Source: an uncultured Pseudomonadota bacterium (GTDB lineage Bacteria; Pseudomonadota; Gammaproteobacteria; Burkholderiales; Burkholderiaceae). Taken from it: DNA of 64,000 bases. The notes below the pieces were generated by a model. The model had not been told where the DNA came from. It ran no database searches and saw only the letters and a list, made by a program, of their open reading frames with translations. Shown one piece after another: positions 41,452-50,003 of this stretch (within the stretch, counting starts at the first letter, position 1; every line of letters starts with the position of its first letter). Location of the stretch: positions 15,110 through 79,109 of the forward strand of contig CAMLIZ010000001.1 of the NCBI GenBank assembly GCA_946480245.1. Reading direction: 5' to 3'. The position numbers were made by a program, and so were the translations under genes.

Positions 41452-41577
41452 GAAACGCGCCAGATCGAAGCTTGTCTCATCGCGGATGATGCCGGCCCTG
41501 CTGTAGAGAAGGGCAGGTCGCCATCCATGTACGTGCAGGCCGTCAAGACCTGCGCTTCCACTCAAAGAGGTGAAACC

Positions 41578-42924
41578 ATGGCCGCACCTTCCGTCAGCAA
41601 CAACAAGCGCACGCCGGCTCCCGCTCCCAAGGCGCCGCCGCCGCCTCCGCCTCCGCCACCGCCGCCCCCACCTCCGCCGCCGCCGCCTCCTCCTCCGGCG
41701 AGCACCAAGGGAGTGTCGAAGCTGGCCGTCACGCCCGGCGCGACGCCTTCGACCACGCCGACGCCTTCGACCACGCCGACGCCTTCGGGAACGCCTTCGC
41801 CGACCACGACGACCTTGTCCTTGAAGGACTTGACACCGTCCACGGTGACGCCGGCCGACCTGCAGAACACGATGATCGGCGTGTCAAAGGACGTGGTGAC
41901 GCCGTCTACGACCGGCACACCGCCTCCAGGCTCTCCTCCCGCCTCGGGCACCCCCGGCACCGGCTACGTCACCGTGCCGGGCGCCAGCCGACCCGCCAAC
42001 GACTTCTTCAACGACGACAAGTTCACAGGCCTGATCCAAGGCATCGCGAGCTACAACCTCACGATGCAGCAGGAGATGGACGGTGCCGCCGCATCGTTCA
42101 GCGCGCAGGACTTCCTCGTCAAGGCCGATCCCACCAACGGCGACGTCGGTTCCTATAACGCCAAGGCCACGGAGTTCCTCAACGAGGTCAGCACCGACCA
42201 GAACAACATCGGCTCGCTCGTCTCCGGCTACAAGGCGGCGCAGGACGGAGCCAACAGCCTGTGGACGCAAGTGAAGGACTACGCGGCGTCGCGCGGGTTG
42301 AACTACTCGACGGACATCGAGCCCTTCCTGGACAAGGCGCCCCAGGGCTCGGTGCTGCAGGCGGCCGTGCACGGTGCGGCCACCTCGCAGGCCAACCTGA
42401 TGTTGCAGGCCACCAGCTACACCTCCAAGCTGGTCACGCAGGCCAACAACTTCCTGCAGGGCTTCGACCTCGTCAAGAAGAACGCCAAGCTGAACGACAT
42501 CGACACCCTGCTCAACACGCTGGGTGGCAACGTGTTCCGCACGGGTTATGCGTACCTCGCCGTCACCCGCGCGTTCTCACCTTACCTGGCGGTGAAGGAT
42601 CTGTCGGAGGCCTGGGGCAAGTTCAATTCGAACAACTACTTCCACCTCGACGCCTGGGCACAGACCGTGGCCAACGACTTCTGGAAGCAAAACGCCACCA
42701 GCAGCCTGACCCCGGTGTTGAAGAACCTCGTCGACACGAACCCGCTGGCATCCATGGATCAGCTGCAGACCTCGCTGCAGACCGACCTGGGCAACACCTT
42801 CGACGCCGCGTTCGGACCCAACGGCGCCATCGGCAAGCTCTACGACAAGGTCATCCAGACCCAGAAGGACTTGACCCCGCCGCCGCCGGATGACGACGGT
42901 GGTTGGTACATCCCCAGCGTCTGA
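41578..42924 (+). CDS. Polyproline T3SS-substrate candidate, paralogue A
   Basis: 448 residues with no recognised family. Order: a basic start (NNKRTPAPAPK); a run of 21 prolines; a GVSKLAVTP motif; a Thr/Pro/Ser linker with TPSTTP repeats; a shared segment LSLKDLTPSTVTPADLQNTM and IGVSKDVV; about 300 residues of mostly helical sequence (YNLTMQQEMDGAAASFSAQD, NNFLQGFDLVKKNAKLND); and the end PPPPDDDGGWYIPSV. There is no signal peptide and no Cys in the body. The upstream T3SS element and a paralogue with the same ends suggest a secreted effector or translocator. An alternative start 51 bases upstream has no support. Confidence 0.8.
   Translation: MAAPSVSNNKRTPAPAPKAPPPPPPPPPPPPPPPPPPPPPASTKGVSKLAVTPGATPSTTPTPSTTPTPSGTPSPTTTTLSLKDLTPSTVTPADLQNTMIGVSKDVVTPSTTGTPPPGSPPASGTPGTGYVTVPGASRPANDFFNDDKFTGLIQGIASYNLTMQQEMDGAAASFSAQDFLVKADPTNGDVGSYNAKATEFLNEVSTDQNNIGSLVSGYKAAQDGANSLWTQVKDYAASRGLNYSTDIEPFLDKAPQGSVLQAAVHGAATSQANLMLQATSYTSKLVTQANNFLQGFDLVKKNAKLNDIDTLLNTLGGNVFRTGYAYLAVTRAFSPYLAVKDLSEAWGKFNSNNYFHLDAWAQTVANDFWKQNATSSLTPVLKNLVDTNPLASMDQLQTSLQTDLGNTFDAAFGPNGAIGKLYDKVIQTQKDLTPPPPDDDGGWYIPSV
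41791..41900 (+). repeat. 110-bp exact repeat, copy 1
   Basis: Identical base for base to 43197-43306 in the paralogous gene, although the two genes differ widely afterwards. This indicates a recent duplication or gene conversion limited to the N-terminal region. Confidence 0.9.
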
Positions 42925-42930
42925 TACGCG

Positions 42931-42953
42931 CGCGTTGGGTAGGCACCCACGCG
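42931..42953 (+). promoter_or_regulatory. Hairpin between the two polyproline genes
   Basis: CGCG-T-TGGGT-AGGC-ACCCA-CGCG folds into a near-perfect stem with one bulged base. It follows the stop of paralogue A by seven bases and lacks a T-run. More GC-rich inverted repeats follow before paralogue B. It may moderate transcription or protect the mRNA end. Confidence 0.4.
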
Positions 42954-43040
42954 GCCGAAAGAGCCGCAGGGGTGCAAGCGCCAAGACGGCGCAAAGCAGG
43001 GCCGGCGCTGTGCCGGCGATCCATAGAAAGGTGAATTGAC

Positions 43041-44360
43041 ATGGCAAACACTAAAGTCACGCCCAAGCCGCCGCCGACGACGACGAAAACGCCGCCTCCG
43101 CCACCGCCGCCACCGCCGCCGCCGCCGCCGCCTCCTCCTCCTCCCGCGACCACAAAGGGAGTGTCGAAGCTGGCCGTCACGCCGACGCCTTCGACCACGC
43201 CTTCGCCGACCACGACGACCTTGTCCTTGAAGGACTTGACACCGTCCACGGTGACGCCGGCCGACCTGCAGAACACGATGATCGGCGTGTCAAAGGACGT
43301 GGTGACCGTGCCATCGACCACGCCGTCGCCCTCCACGACGCCGCCGCCCACGACGCCCGGGCCTGGCAATGCGCCGAGCACGTCGAACGCGAGCATCAAG
43401 TACGTCGTGATCCCGGGTGCCTCCCCCAAGGCCCAGGACTTCCTGAACGACTCCACGATCCAGGGCAAGTTCCTTGGCATCACGCAGTACAAGCAGGACA
43501 TGTCCTCGAAGCTCGAGTCCGCCGCCGCATCGCTCTCCGCGCAGGATTTCTCGAACGTGGACGCGGGCACCGCGGACATGAACAAGTACATCAGCACGGC
43601 GATCGAGTTCCAGAACGAGACGAAGGCGGACACCACCGCCATCAACGGGTTCACGACGGCCGCCAACGCGGATGCGACCAGCATCACCGGCCTGGTGAAC
43701 GACATCAAGACCGCGGCGACCGCCCAAGGCCTGAACTACGACACCGACGTGGCGCCCTACATCAAGGACTCGATGTTCGGTCCGAGCTACAAGGCGGCAC
43801 AGGAGGGTCTGCAGTCGGCGAGCACGAACCTCGACTCGCAGATGATCAGCTATGCGAACCGGTTGGGCGACAAGGCCAACCAGTACCTGCAGGGCTTCGA
43901 CATCGTCAAGAAGAACGAGAACGCCGACCTGATCAACCAGCTGCTGAACGGTGTGCTCACGGTGGTGAACGCCACGGCATGGGCCGGGCCCGCGCTGCTC
44001 AAGGGGGTGGGCCTGATCAGCGCCACGTCCGAGGCCAGGGCGACGATGCAGGCGCTGAACACCGGTGACTTCGCGGACATGTCGTACCTGGCGCAGACCT
44101 GGACCAACACGTTCTGGAAGGGCAGCCCGGCCAATGCGCCCGCCGTGCATGACATCGTCAACAACCTCAGTCCTACCGACCCGAACTACATGGAAAAGTA
44201 CACCGGGGCGCTGAACCAGGATCTGGAGGCCGCGCTCGGTCGCACGTACGGGGACAACGGCGCGTTGAAGCAACTGGCGGACAGGGTCCAGAAGGAGTGG
44301 GACATCCTGCATCCGCCGCCACCCGACGACGACGGTGGCTGGTACATCCCGAGCGTGTGA
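43041..44360 (+). CDS. Polyproline T3SS-substrate candidate, paralogue B
   Basis: 439 residues. It has the same architecture as the gene at 41578: a basic start, a run of 18 prolines, GVSKLAVTPTPSTTP, the shared LSLKDLTPSTVTPADLQNTM segment, a helical body (SSKLESAAASLSAQDFSNVD, NQYLQGFDIVKKNENADLIN) and the end PPPPDDDGGWYIPSV. It contains a hydrophobic stretch (VVNATAWAGPALLKGVGLIS) that might insert in membranes. It lies 116 bases after paralogue A with no own 22-bp element, so it is likely in the same transcript. Its role as effector or translocator cannot be told from sequence. Confidence 0.8.
   Translation: MANTKVTPKPPPTTTKTPPPPPPPPPPPPPPPPPPATTKGVSKLAVTPTPSTTPSPTTTTLSLKDLTPSTVTPADLQNTMIGVSKDVVTVPSTTPSPSTTPPPTTPGPGNAPSTSNASIKYVVIPGASPKAQDFLNDSTIQGKFLGITQYKQDMSSKLESAAASLSAQDFSNVDAGTADMNKYISTAIEFQNETKADTTAINGFTTAANADATSITGLVNDIKTAATAQGLNYDTDVAPYIKDSMFGPSYKAAQEGLQSASTNLDSQMISYANRLGDKANQYLQGFDIVKKNENADLINQLLNGVLTVVNATAWAGPALLKGVGLISATSEARATMQALNTGDFADMSYLAQTWTNTFWKGSPANAPAVHDIVNNLSPTDPNYMEKYTGALNQDLEAALGRTYGDNGALKQLADRVQKEWDILHPPPPDDDGGWYIPSV
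43197..43306 (+). repeat. 110-bp exact repeat, copy 2
   Basis: Second copy of the segment at 41791-41900. A further 29-base identical stretch, encoding the GVSKLAVTP region, lies just upstream in both genes. Confidence 0.9.
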
Positions 44361-44384
44361 TCGTTTGAGCTCCTGACCCCGAGG

Positions 44385-44424
44385 CACCCTCGGTGGCCGT
44401 CCGCAAGGCCGGCTGCCGAGGGTG
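44385..44424 (+). terminator. Terminator-like hairpin after paralogue B
   Basis: CACCCTCGG pairs perfectly with CCGAGGGTG, and an inner GGCC/GGCC pair extends the stem. It lies 24 bases after the stop codon. There is no T-run, so termination may be partial, with readthrough to the small ORF that follows. Confidence 0.5.
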
Positions 44425-44496
44425 TGACACATCGTGTCAGCCGCAGCGTGGTCCTCAACTTGCATAGACAGGGCATTCAATGCGTGGAGCCCTGGC

Positions 44497-44688
44497 ATGA
44501 ACAAACCTGCCCTTCCCCCGAGCGCCAAGCAGCCGCTGTCCAAGCCCGCCAACGGCACGCCCGCCGGCCAACGCCCCTGGCAACCTGTGCAGGATTTCGC
44601 GCAGGGCGTCGAGGTGACCGAGATGAGCGACACCGGCATGAGCGAGCTGTGGGATCTTTTCCCCCCCACGCAGCCGGACAAGGGCTGA
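44497..44688 (+). CDS. Small Pro-rich protein (63 aa) downstream of the polyproline genes
   Basis: The ATG at 44497 follows GGAG. The product is MNKPALPPSAKQPLSKPANG..., then VQDFAQGVEVTEMSDTGMSE and the end LWDLFPPTQPDKG. It has no Cys, no hydrophobic segment and no known family. The Pro/Lys start and acidic end could suit a small T3SS-related protein or a peptide substrate of the modification enzymes. It is separated from paralogue B by the hairpin at 44385. Confidence 0.45.
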   Translation: MNKPALPPSAKQPLSKPANGTPAGQRPWQPVQDFAQGVEVTEMSDTGMSELWDLFPPTQPDKG

Positions 44689-44698
44689 CGCGCGGCGC

Positions 44699-44938
44699 TC
44701 AATCCGAGTCGGTCTTCACCTCGATGCGATGGCCGTCGAGGTCATGGAACATCGCGCCGAAATAGGTGTCGCTGATGTCGGGCCGCAGGCGCGGCGTGAA
44801 GATGTCACGCGCCCCAACGCCCAATGCGGCCTGATGCATCTGCCGCACCTGGTCACGCGAGGCGGCCGCGAACGCGAGGTGCATGCCTTGGGCGACCACC
44901 GGCTCGTCGGCGCCCGCCGTCGGCGCCCTCGCTGCACA
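44699..44938 (-). pseudogene. VOC/glyoxalase-family gene remnant, 3' part only
   Basis: The minus frame ends with GMHLAFAAASRDQVRQMHQA and SDTYFGAMFHDLDGHRIEVK, the C-terminal half of a VOC-fold protein of about 130 residues. Upstream of about 44938 the frame turns into sequence antisense to an Lrp-type remnant, so the N-terminal half is missing. The right limit is approximate. Confidence 0.7.
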
Positions 44939-44950
44939 CGGCCACCCCTG

Positions 44951-45193
44951 GTGGACGAATCCGCGCGCGCCAGCCGTGCCTTCAGCGACAAGCTCGCCGC
45001 GCGTGCCGAGGTGCAGCAGTGCTACGGCGTGACCGGCGAACGCGACTTCGTGTTGATCGTGCTGGTGCCCGACCTGGCCGCCTACGACGCGTTCTGCGAG
45101 GCCTGCCTGCTGCACGACGACAACGTGCGCAGCTTCACCACCCAGGTGGTGCTGGAGGCGGTGAAGCGCGGGGTGGGCGTGGCGCTGGAGTGA
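44951..45193 (+). pseudogene. Lrp/AsnC-family regulator remnant, 3' part only
   Basis: The plus frame reads ASRAFSDKLAARAEVQQCYG, VTGERDFVLIVLVPDLAAYD and VRSFTTQVVLEAVKRG, the C-terminal ligand-binding (RAM) half of an Lrp/AsnC regulator. The helix-turn-helix half is absent. It faces away from the VOC remnant, and both have lost their 5' ends at the same point, as expected from one deletion spanning a divergent gene pair. Confidence 0.7.
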
Positions 45194-45244
45194 GGGTCCG
45201 TCAAGGGGCCGTGGCCGCCGGCACGGCGACTGCGCGCCAACCGT

Positions 45245-45880
45245 TCATGCCGCGATCGACGGCCGTTGGCCCATTGCCGCGCGCCAGCGCAGCAGGTGCG
45301 GATGCTGCTCGCCCGGTTTCACCTTCACCACGCGCGCAAAGTCCACCGCCACCACCGCGGTGATGTCCGCGACGCTGAAGCGATCGGTGGCGATGAACGC
45401 TCGCCCCGCCAGGTGCGCATCGAGCATGGCAAAGAAGTGCTGCGTGCGCACCAGCCCGCGCTGAGCCAGCTCGGGGATCTGCGCGTAGTCCACCGGCCCG
45501 GGCAACGCGCGGTTGGCCATCGCGGGTGCGCTGTTGCGCAGCGCCTCGGCAATCGCCAGCAGGCCTTCGAACTCGACGCGCCATTGCCAGCTGGCAATCT
45601 CGGCCTTCTCGGCGGGCGTGCGGCCCAGCAGCGGCGGCTCGGGGTAGCGCGCTTCGAGGTAGGCGGAGATGGCGGCGTTGTCGGTCAGCATCAGGCCATC
45701 GTCGGTGCGCAGCGCGGGCACCGTGCACTGCGGGTTCAGCGCGCAATAGGCCGGGCCCAGGTGCTCGCCGTTGCGCAGGTCCACCTGCACGGTGTTGTGC
45801 GGCACGCCCTTTTCGGCCAGCAGAATGCGCGCGCGGCGCGGGCTGGGCGCGGTGGCGCAGTCGTAAAGGGTGATGGTCAT
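45245..45880 (-). CDS. Glutathione S-transferase family protein
   Basis: 211 residues. The thioredoxin-like N-terminal domain (LYDCATAPSPRRARILLAEK; NPQCTVPALRTDDGLMLTDN then AAISAYLE) and the all-helical C-terminal domain (FSVADITAVVAVDFARVV) are complete. The catalytic Ser is probably in the TAPSPRR loop. It overlaps the YghU-like gene by four bases (ATGA), so both transferases share a transcript. Confidence 0.92.
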   Translation of the reverse strand: MTITLYDCATAPSPRRARILLAEKGVPHNTVQVDLRNGEHLGPAYCALNPQCTVPALRTDDGLMLTDNAAISAYLEARYPEPPLLGRTPAEKAEIASWQWRVEFEGLLAIAEALRNSAPAMANRALPGPVDYAQIPELAQRGLVRTQHFFAMLDAHLAGRAFIATDRFSVADITAVVAVDFARVVKVKPGEQHPHLLRWRAAMGQRPSIAA

Positions 45881-46752
45881 GTGGCGCTCTGCGGTTGTTG
45901 CGTGAGGCGGTCGAAGTCGCCGGCGTCGTGCCGCTCGGGCAGCTGGCTGTCGGGCTGGCCCCAGGTGCGGTTGACCTTGCGCCCGCGCTGCACGGCCGGG
46001 CGCTGCGCGATCTGGTCGGCCCAGCGCACCACGTGCTCATAGGTGTGCACCTGCAGGAACTCGCCGGCCTCGTAGAGCTGGCCCTTGGCCAGCGCGCCGT
46101 ACCAGGGCCAGGTGGCGATGTCGGCCACGGTGTAGTCGCTGCCGGCCAGGTATTCGTTGTCGGCCAGGCGCTGGTTCAGCACGTCGAGCTGGCGCTTGAC
46201 CTCCATCGCATAGCGGTCGATCGCGTATTCGATCTTGCTCGGCGCATAGGCATAGAAGTGGCCGAAGCCGCCGCCGAGGAAGGGCGCGCTGCCCATCTGC
46301 CAGAACAGCCACGACAGGCACTCGGCGCGCTGCGCGGTGCTGCGCGGCAGAAAGGCGCCGCCGAACTTCTCGGCCAGGTACAGCAGGATCGCGCCTGATT
46401 CGAACACCCGCACCGGCTGCGGCCCGCTGCGGTCCAGCAACGCCGGGATCTTGGAGTTCGGGTTCACCGCCACGAAGCCGCTGCCGAACTGCTCGCCCTC
46501 GTTGATGCGGACCAGCCAGGCGTCGTACTCGGCGCCCGCGTGGCCCAGCGCCAGCAGCTCCTCGAGCATCACGGTCACCTTCACGCCATTGGGCGTGGCC
46601 AGCGAATACAGCTGCAGCGGGTGGCGTCCGACGGGCAGCGCCTTGTCGTGCGTGGCACCTGCCACCGGCCGGTTGATGCTGGCGAAGCGGCCACCGTTGT
46701 CCTTGTTCCAGGTCCATACGCTGGGCGGCGTGTAGGCAGCGGGATCGGTCAT
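45877..46752 (-). CDS. yghU: YghU-type glutathione-dependent disulfide-bond oxidoreductase
   Basis: 291 residues from ATG 46752. Signature stretches are PPSVWTWNKDNGGRFASINR, HPLQLYSLATPNGVKVTVML, NPNSKIPALLDRSG and FWQMGSAPFLGGGFGHFYAY, matching the Nu-class YghU/YfcG glutathione transferases that reduce disulfides and peroxides using two bound glutathiones. The open frame extends upstream, but family sequence starts here. Confidence 0.93.
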   Translation of the reverse strand: MTDPAAYTPPSVWTWNKDNGGRFASINRPVAGATHDKALPVGRHPLQLYSLATPNGVKVTVMLEELLALGHAGAEYDAWLVRINEGEQFGSGFVAVNPNSKIPALLDRSGPQPVRVFESGAILLYLAEKFGGAFLPRSTAQRAECLSWLFWQMGSAPFLGGGFGHFYAYAPSKIEYAIDRYAMEVKRQLDVLNQRLADNEYLAGSDYTVADIATWPWYGALAKGQLYEAGEFLQVHTYEHVVRWADQIAQRPAVQRGRKVNRTWGQPDSQLPERHDAGDFDRLTQQPQSAT

Positions 46753-46933
46753 GCGCGGGTCTCCAGGGCGGGCAGGCGTGCACCTTACCGCGTCTGGCCG
46801 CGGTGCGTGGGCGCAGGAGCCATGGCCGATGGCCCGTCGTGGTGACGCGCGCTGGCTCTCATGGGTGATGCGGCGGCAGAGGGTGGCCGAGAGACTGCCG
46901 CCTTTCATCACAGCGCCTGTTGCACACACCCCC

Positions 46934-47632
46934 ATGAACATCACCTCGACCCTGCGGCCGCTGGCCGCCTGCGTGCTCGCGATCGCGCTTGCCGCCTGTG
47001 GCGGAGGCGGATCGGCCGACCCTGCTGCCGCCGGCGGCCCCACAGGTACCCCTGATTCCACCGGCAGCGGTGGCTCCACCGGCACGCGTGCCGGCATGGG
47101 CAGCTCCACCGCCGCGCCCACCGGCACGCCTTTGCAGCTGCCCGCCGGCCTGCAACTGCAAAAGCCGATCAAGGGCGACGACCCGTTCTGCGTGCCACCC
47201 GAGCAGAAGGACAAGCCGAAAGCCGGCAACGGCGGCCTGGTGCGCCTGTGTCTCGGGTTCGGCAATAACACCGCGCTGCCGATCACCGTCGTGCTGCCGC
47301 CGGGCCTGATCTACGTGTCGGACGACGAGGTGCACCAGAACGGCGTGCTGCTGCACAGCGCGCAGATCGAGGTGCCGGCCAACACGCCGGTGTTCTACGT
47401 GCCGCTGTACCTGTACTGCCTGAACGAAGGCCGCTCGCCCACCGAGGGCGGGCAGAACACCTACAACCAGGGCCCGGTCACCGACGACCCCGCCGTGCGC
47501 GAGCTGCTCACGCTGCTGCAGGACAAGCCCTTGCCGCTGGTGTTCGACATCAATGTGCAGAACGCGCTGTGGCACATCACCGACGGCAGCGGGCTCACCG
47601 ACGAAGACCGCAAGGCCATCGCCGCGCTGTAG
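46934..47632 (+). CDS. Putative outer-membrane lipoprotein of unknown function
   Basis: 232 residues with a lipoprotein signal (CVLAIALAACGGGGS, lipobox LAAC). A Gly/Thr/Ser-rich linker follows, then a globular beta-rich domain (LVRLCLGFGNNTALPITVVL, VPANTPVFYVPLYLYCLNEG) with three Cys in its body. No domain is recognised. It is divergent from yghU across 181 bases. Confidence 0.75.
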   Translation: MNITSTLRPLAACVLAIALAACGGGGSADPAAAGGPTGTPDSTGSGGSTGTRAGMGSSTAAPTGTPLQLPAGLQLQKPIKGDDPFCVPPEQKDKPKAGNGGLVRLCLGFGNNTALPITVVLPPGLIYVSDDEVHQNGVLLHSAQIEVPANTPVFYVPLYLYCLNEGRSPTEGGQNTYNQGPVTDDPAVRELLTLLQDKPLPLVFDINVQNALWHITDGSGLTDEDRKAIAAL

Positions 47633-47748
47633 CCCGCGTATTGGCTCCGCGGCGCGGGGCCGATGGCTCCTTCGGCCGATGCGTCGTGCGCGGCGCATCG
47701 CAACACTGCCGACACCGCCACACGATGGCATCTGCACCGGAGATCCCG

Positions 47749-48441
47749 ATGAACATCACGCCCACCGCCGCGCGGCACGACACGTACCGCCACATGCACA
47801 AGGGCCTGCGCGCCGCCATGTTCGACGCCGTGCTGCGCCTGGGCCGCCTGGACCCCGACGATCAGGCCGACCTGCACGACACGCTGCTGCAGGCCGAACG
47901 CCTGCTCGGGTTCATGGCCGCCCACGTGAAGCACGAGAACGAGCACGTGCACACCGCGCTCGAGGCGCGCCGCCCCGGCGCGGCACGCCGTACCGCCGAC
48001 GACCACGTGGGCCACCTCGACGCGCTGCAGGCCCTGCGCGAGCAGGTGGCCGCACTGGGCGCTGCGGCAGCCGCACAGCGCGAGGCGCTCGCGCACCGCC
48101 TGTACCTCGACCTCGCCAGGTTCGTGGCGGAGAACCTGGAGCACATGCACGTGGAGGAAACGCAGAACAACGCGCTGCTGTGGTCGCTGTACAGCGACGC
48201 CGAGCTCGAGGCCGTGCACGAGCGCCTGTTGGCCAGCGTGGAGCCCGCGTCGATGATGGAGGCCATCGGCTGGATGGCGCAGGGCCTGAGTCTGCCCGAG
48301 CTGGCGCGGGTGCTGGCCGACATGGCGCGCAAGGCGCCGCCGCCGGCCTTCCAGGCCGCACTGGTGCAGGTGCGGCAGCAGCTCGGCGCAGCGCGCGCGG
48401 ACCGCTTGTCGCAGCTGCTGGAACTGGCGCCCGCCCTGTGA
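47749..48441 (+). CDS. Hemerythrin-like domain protein
   Basis: 230 residues from ATG 47749 (GGAG upstream; an earlier ATG at 47725 is possible). A His/Glu-rich helical bundle carries possible di-iron ligands in HDTYRHMHKGLR, AAHVKHENEHVHTALE, DDHVGHLDALQ and EHMHVEETQNNA. Such domains sense or carry oxygen, nitric oxide or iron. It converges with the DNA ligase gene across 13 bases. Confidence 0.85.
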   Translation: MNITPTAARHDTYRHMHKGLRAAMFDAVLRLGRLDPDDQADLHDTLLQAERLLGFMAAHVKHENEHVHTALEARRPGAARRTADDHVGHLDALQALREQVAALGAAAAAQREALAHRLYLDLARFVAENLEHMHVEETQNNALLWSLYSDAELEAVHERLLASVEPASMMEAIGWMAQGLSLPELARVLADMARKAPPPAFQAALVQVRQQLGAARADRLSQLLELAPAL

Positions 48442-48454
48442 CGGCGCAGCGCGA

Positions 48455-50002
48455 TCAGGCCGGGCGCGCCGCCTGTGCCGCGTACAGCGCGCGCACGGTG
48501 TCGATCGTGTCGGCCTGCTCGGGCGGCTTGTCGGGCCGGTAGCCCTTCACGCGCGCGAAGCGCAGCGCCAGCCCGCCGGGGTAGTGCGGGCTGGCCTGCA
48601 GGTCGTTGAAGGCGATCTCCACCACCAGCTCCGGCCGCACGTGCACGACGTGGCCTTCGCGGCGCGTCTCGCGCGCCAGCAGCTCGTGCGTCTGCCATTC
48701 GAGCAGCGCGTCGGTCATGCCCTTGAAGGTCTTGCCCAGCATCACCCAGCCGCCCGCCGCATCGCGTGCGCCCAGATGCAGGTTGGAGAGCCAGCCGCGC
48801 CGACGCCCGTGGCCCCATTCGGCGGCCAGCACCACGAGGTCCAGCGTGTGCACGCGCTTGATCTTGAGCCAGCTCGCGCCGCGGCTGCCCGCTTCGTAGG
48901 GCGCGTCCAGCGCCTTCGCCATCACGCCTTCGTGGCCGCGCGCCAGCGCGTCGGCATAGAAGGCCTCGGCGGCAGCGAGGTCGGCCGTCAGCAGGCGCGG
49001 GATGCGCAGCGGCGCGGGCAGCGCGGCAGCGAGCGCGTCGAAGCGCTGGTGGGCCGGGTGGTCGAGCAATGCCTGGCCGTCGCGCTGCAGGCAGTCGAAG
49101 AAGAACACGGCGAGCGGCAGCTCGGAGCGCAGCCGCGCCACGTCGAGCTTGCGGCCGAAGCGGCGCATCGTGGTCTGGAACGGCAGCGGCGCGCCGTCGG
49201 GCGCCAGCGCGATCGCCTCGCCGTCCAGGATCAGCTCGGCCGCCGGCAGCGCCTGCAGCGCCTCCACGATCTCCGGCACCGACTCGGTCACCTCGTTGAG
49301 GTTGCGCGTGTACACGGCAATGCGCTCGCCGGCCTTGTGCACCTGCACGCGCGCGCCGTCCACCTTCCACTCGAACGCGGCCGTGCCCAGCCGCGCCAGC
49401 GCATCGGCCACATCGGGGGCCGGCTGCGCCAGCATCGGCTGCACCGGCCGGTGCAGCGCCACCGTATAGCGCGCGAGACCGGCTGCGCCTTCGGTGAGCG
49501 CCACGCGCGCCACCTCGGGCAGGCTGCCCGCGAGCATCGCCGCGCGACGCAGGTCGGCCAGCGGCAGGCCGGCCGCCGCCGCGATCGCGTCCAGCATCAC
49601 GCCTTCGAGTGCGCCCTGGCGCAGCTCGCCCAGCAGCAGGCGCAGCAGGAAGTCCTGTTCCTCGGCGGTGGCGCGCTCGAACAACGCACGCAGCTGTGTG
49701 GCGCGCTCGGCCGCGGAGCCCTTGCCGCTGGTGGTGGCGATGCGCTGCAGCGCGGCGTCCACCTCGCGCAGGCCGAGCGTGGCCTGTGCCGCGGGTGCGC
49801 CGCGCAGAGGGGCCAGCGTGGCGAAGCCGATGCCGATGCGGCCCTGCAGCGTGTCGCCGCAGAGGAAGGCCACGGCGATCGCCACCTCGTCGGGCGCGGC
49901 AGTGCGCAGGCAGGCGGCAAGGGCGTCGCGCTTGGCGATGCGGCTGCCGGTCTGCGCCGCGCGTTGTGACGCCTGCACCACGGCCGCGAGCGGCATGGTC
50001 AT
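48455..50002 (-). CDS. ATP-dependent DNA ligase
   Basis: 515 residues: an N-terminal DNA-binding domain, the adenylation domain with FEWKVDGARVQVHKAGERIA (Lys-x-Asp-Gly-x-Arg) and ELILDGEAIAL, and an OB-fold with ASWLKIKRVHTLDLVVLAAE. This is the archaeal/LigB-like architecture, distinct from the essential NAD-dependent LigA, and probably serves in repair. The start ATG 50002 lies one base from the end of the transporter gene. Confidence 0.93.
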   Translation of the reverse strand: MTMPLAAVVQASQRAAQTGSRIAKRDALAACLRTAAPDEVAIAVAFLCGDTLQGRIGIGFATLAPLRGAPAAQATLGLREVDAALQRIATTSGKGSAAERATQLRALFERATAEEQDFLLRLLLGELRQGALEGVMLDAIAAAAGLPLADLRRAAMLAGSLPEVARVALTEGAAGLARYTVALHRPVQPMLAQPAPDVADALARLGTAAFEWKVDGARVQVHKAGERIAVYTRNLNEVTESVPEIVEALQALPAAELILDGEAIALAPDGAPLPFQTTMRRFGRKLDVARLRSELPLAVFFFDCLQRDGQALLDHPAHQRFDALAAALPAPLRIPRLLTADLAAAEAFYADALARGHEGVMAKALDAPYEAGSRGASWLKIKRVHTLDLVVLAAEWGHGRRRGWLSNLHLGARDAAGGWVMLGKTFKGMTDALLEWQTHELLARETRREGHVVHVRPELVVEIAFNDLQASPHYPGGLALRFARVKGYRPDKPPEQADTIDTVRALYAAQAARPA

Positions 50003-50003
50003 G

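Noticed and set aside
42931..42953. Strong intrinsic terminator between the polyproline genes
   Set aside because: There is no T-run after the stem, and the second gene has no element of its own, so readthrough is more likely.
44699..45115. Intact 138-residue VOC protein
   Set aside because: Only the C-terminal half has VOC features; the N-terminal part is antisense to the Lrp-type remnant.
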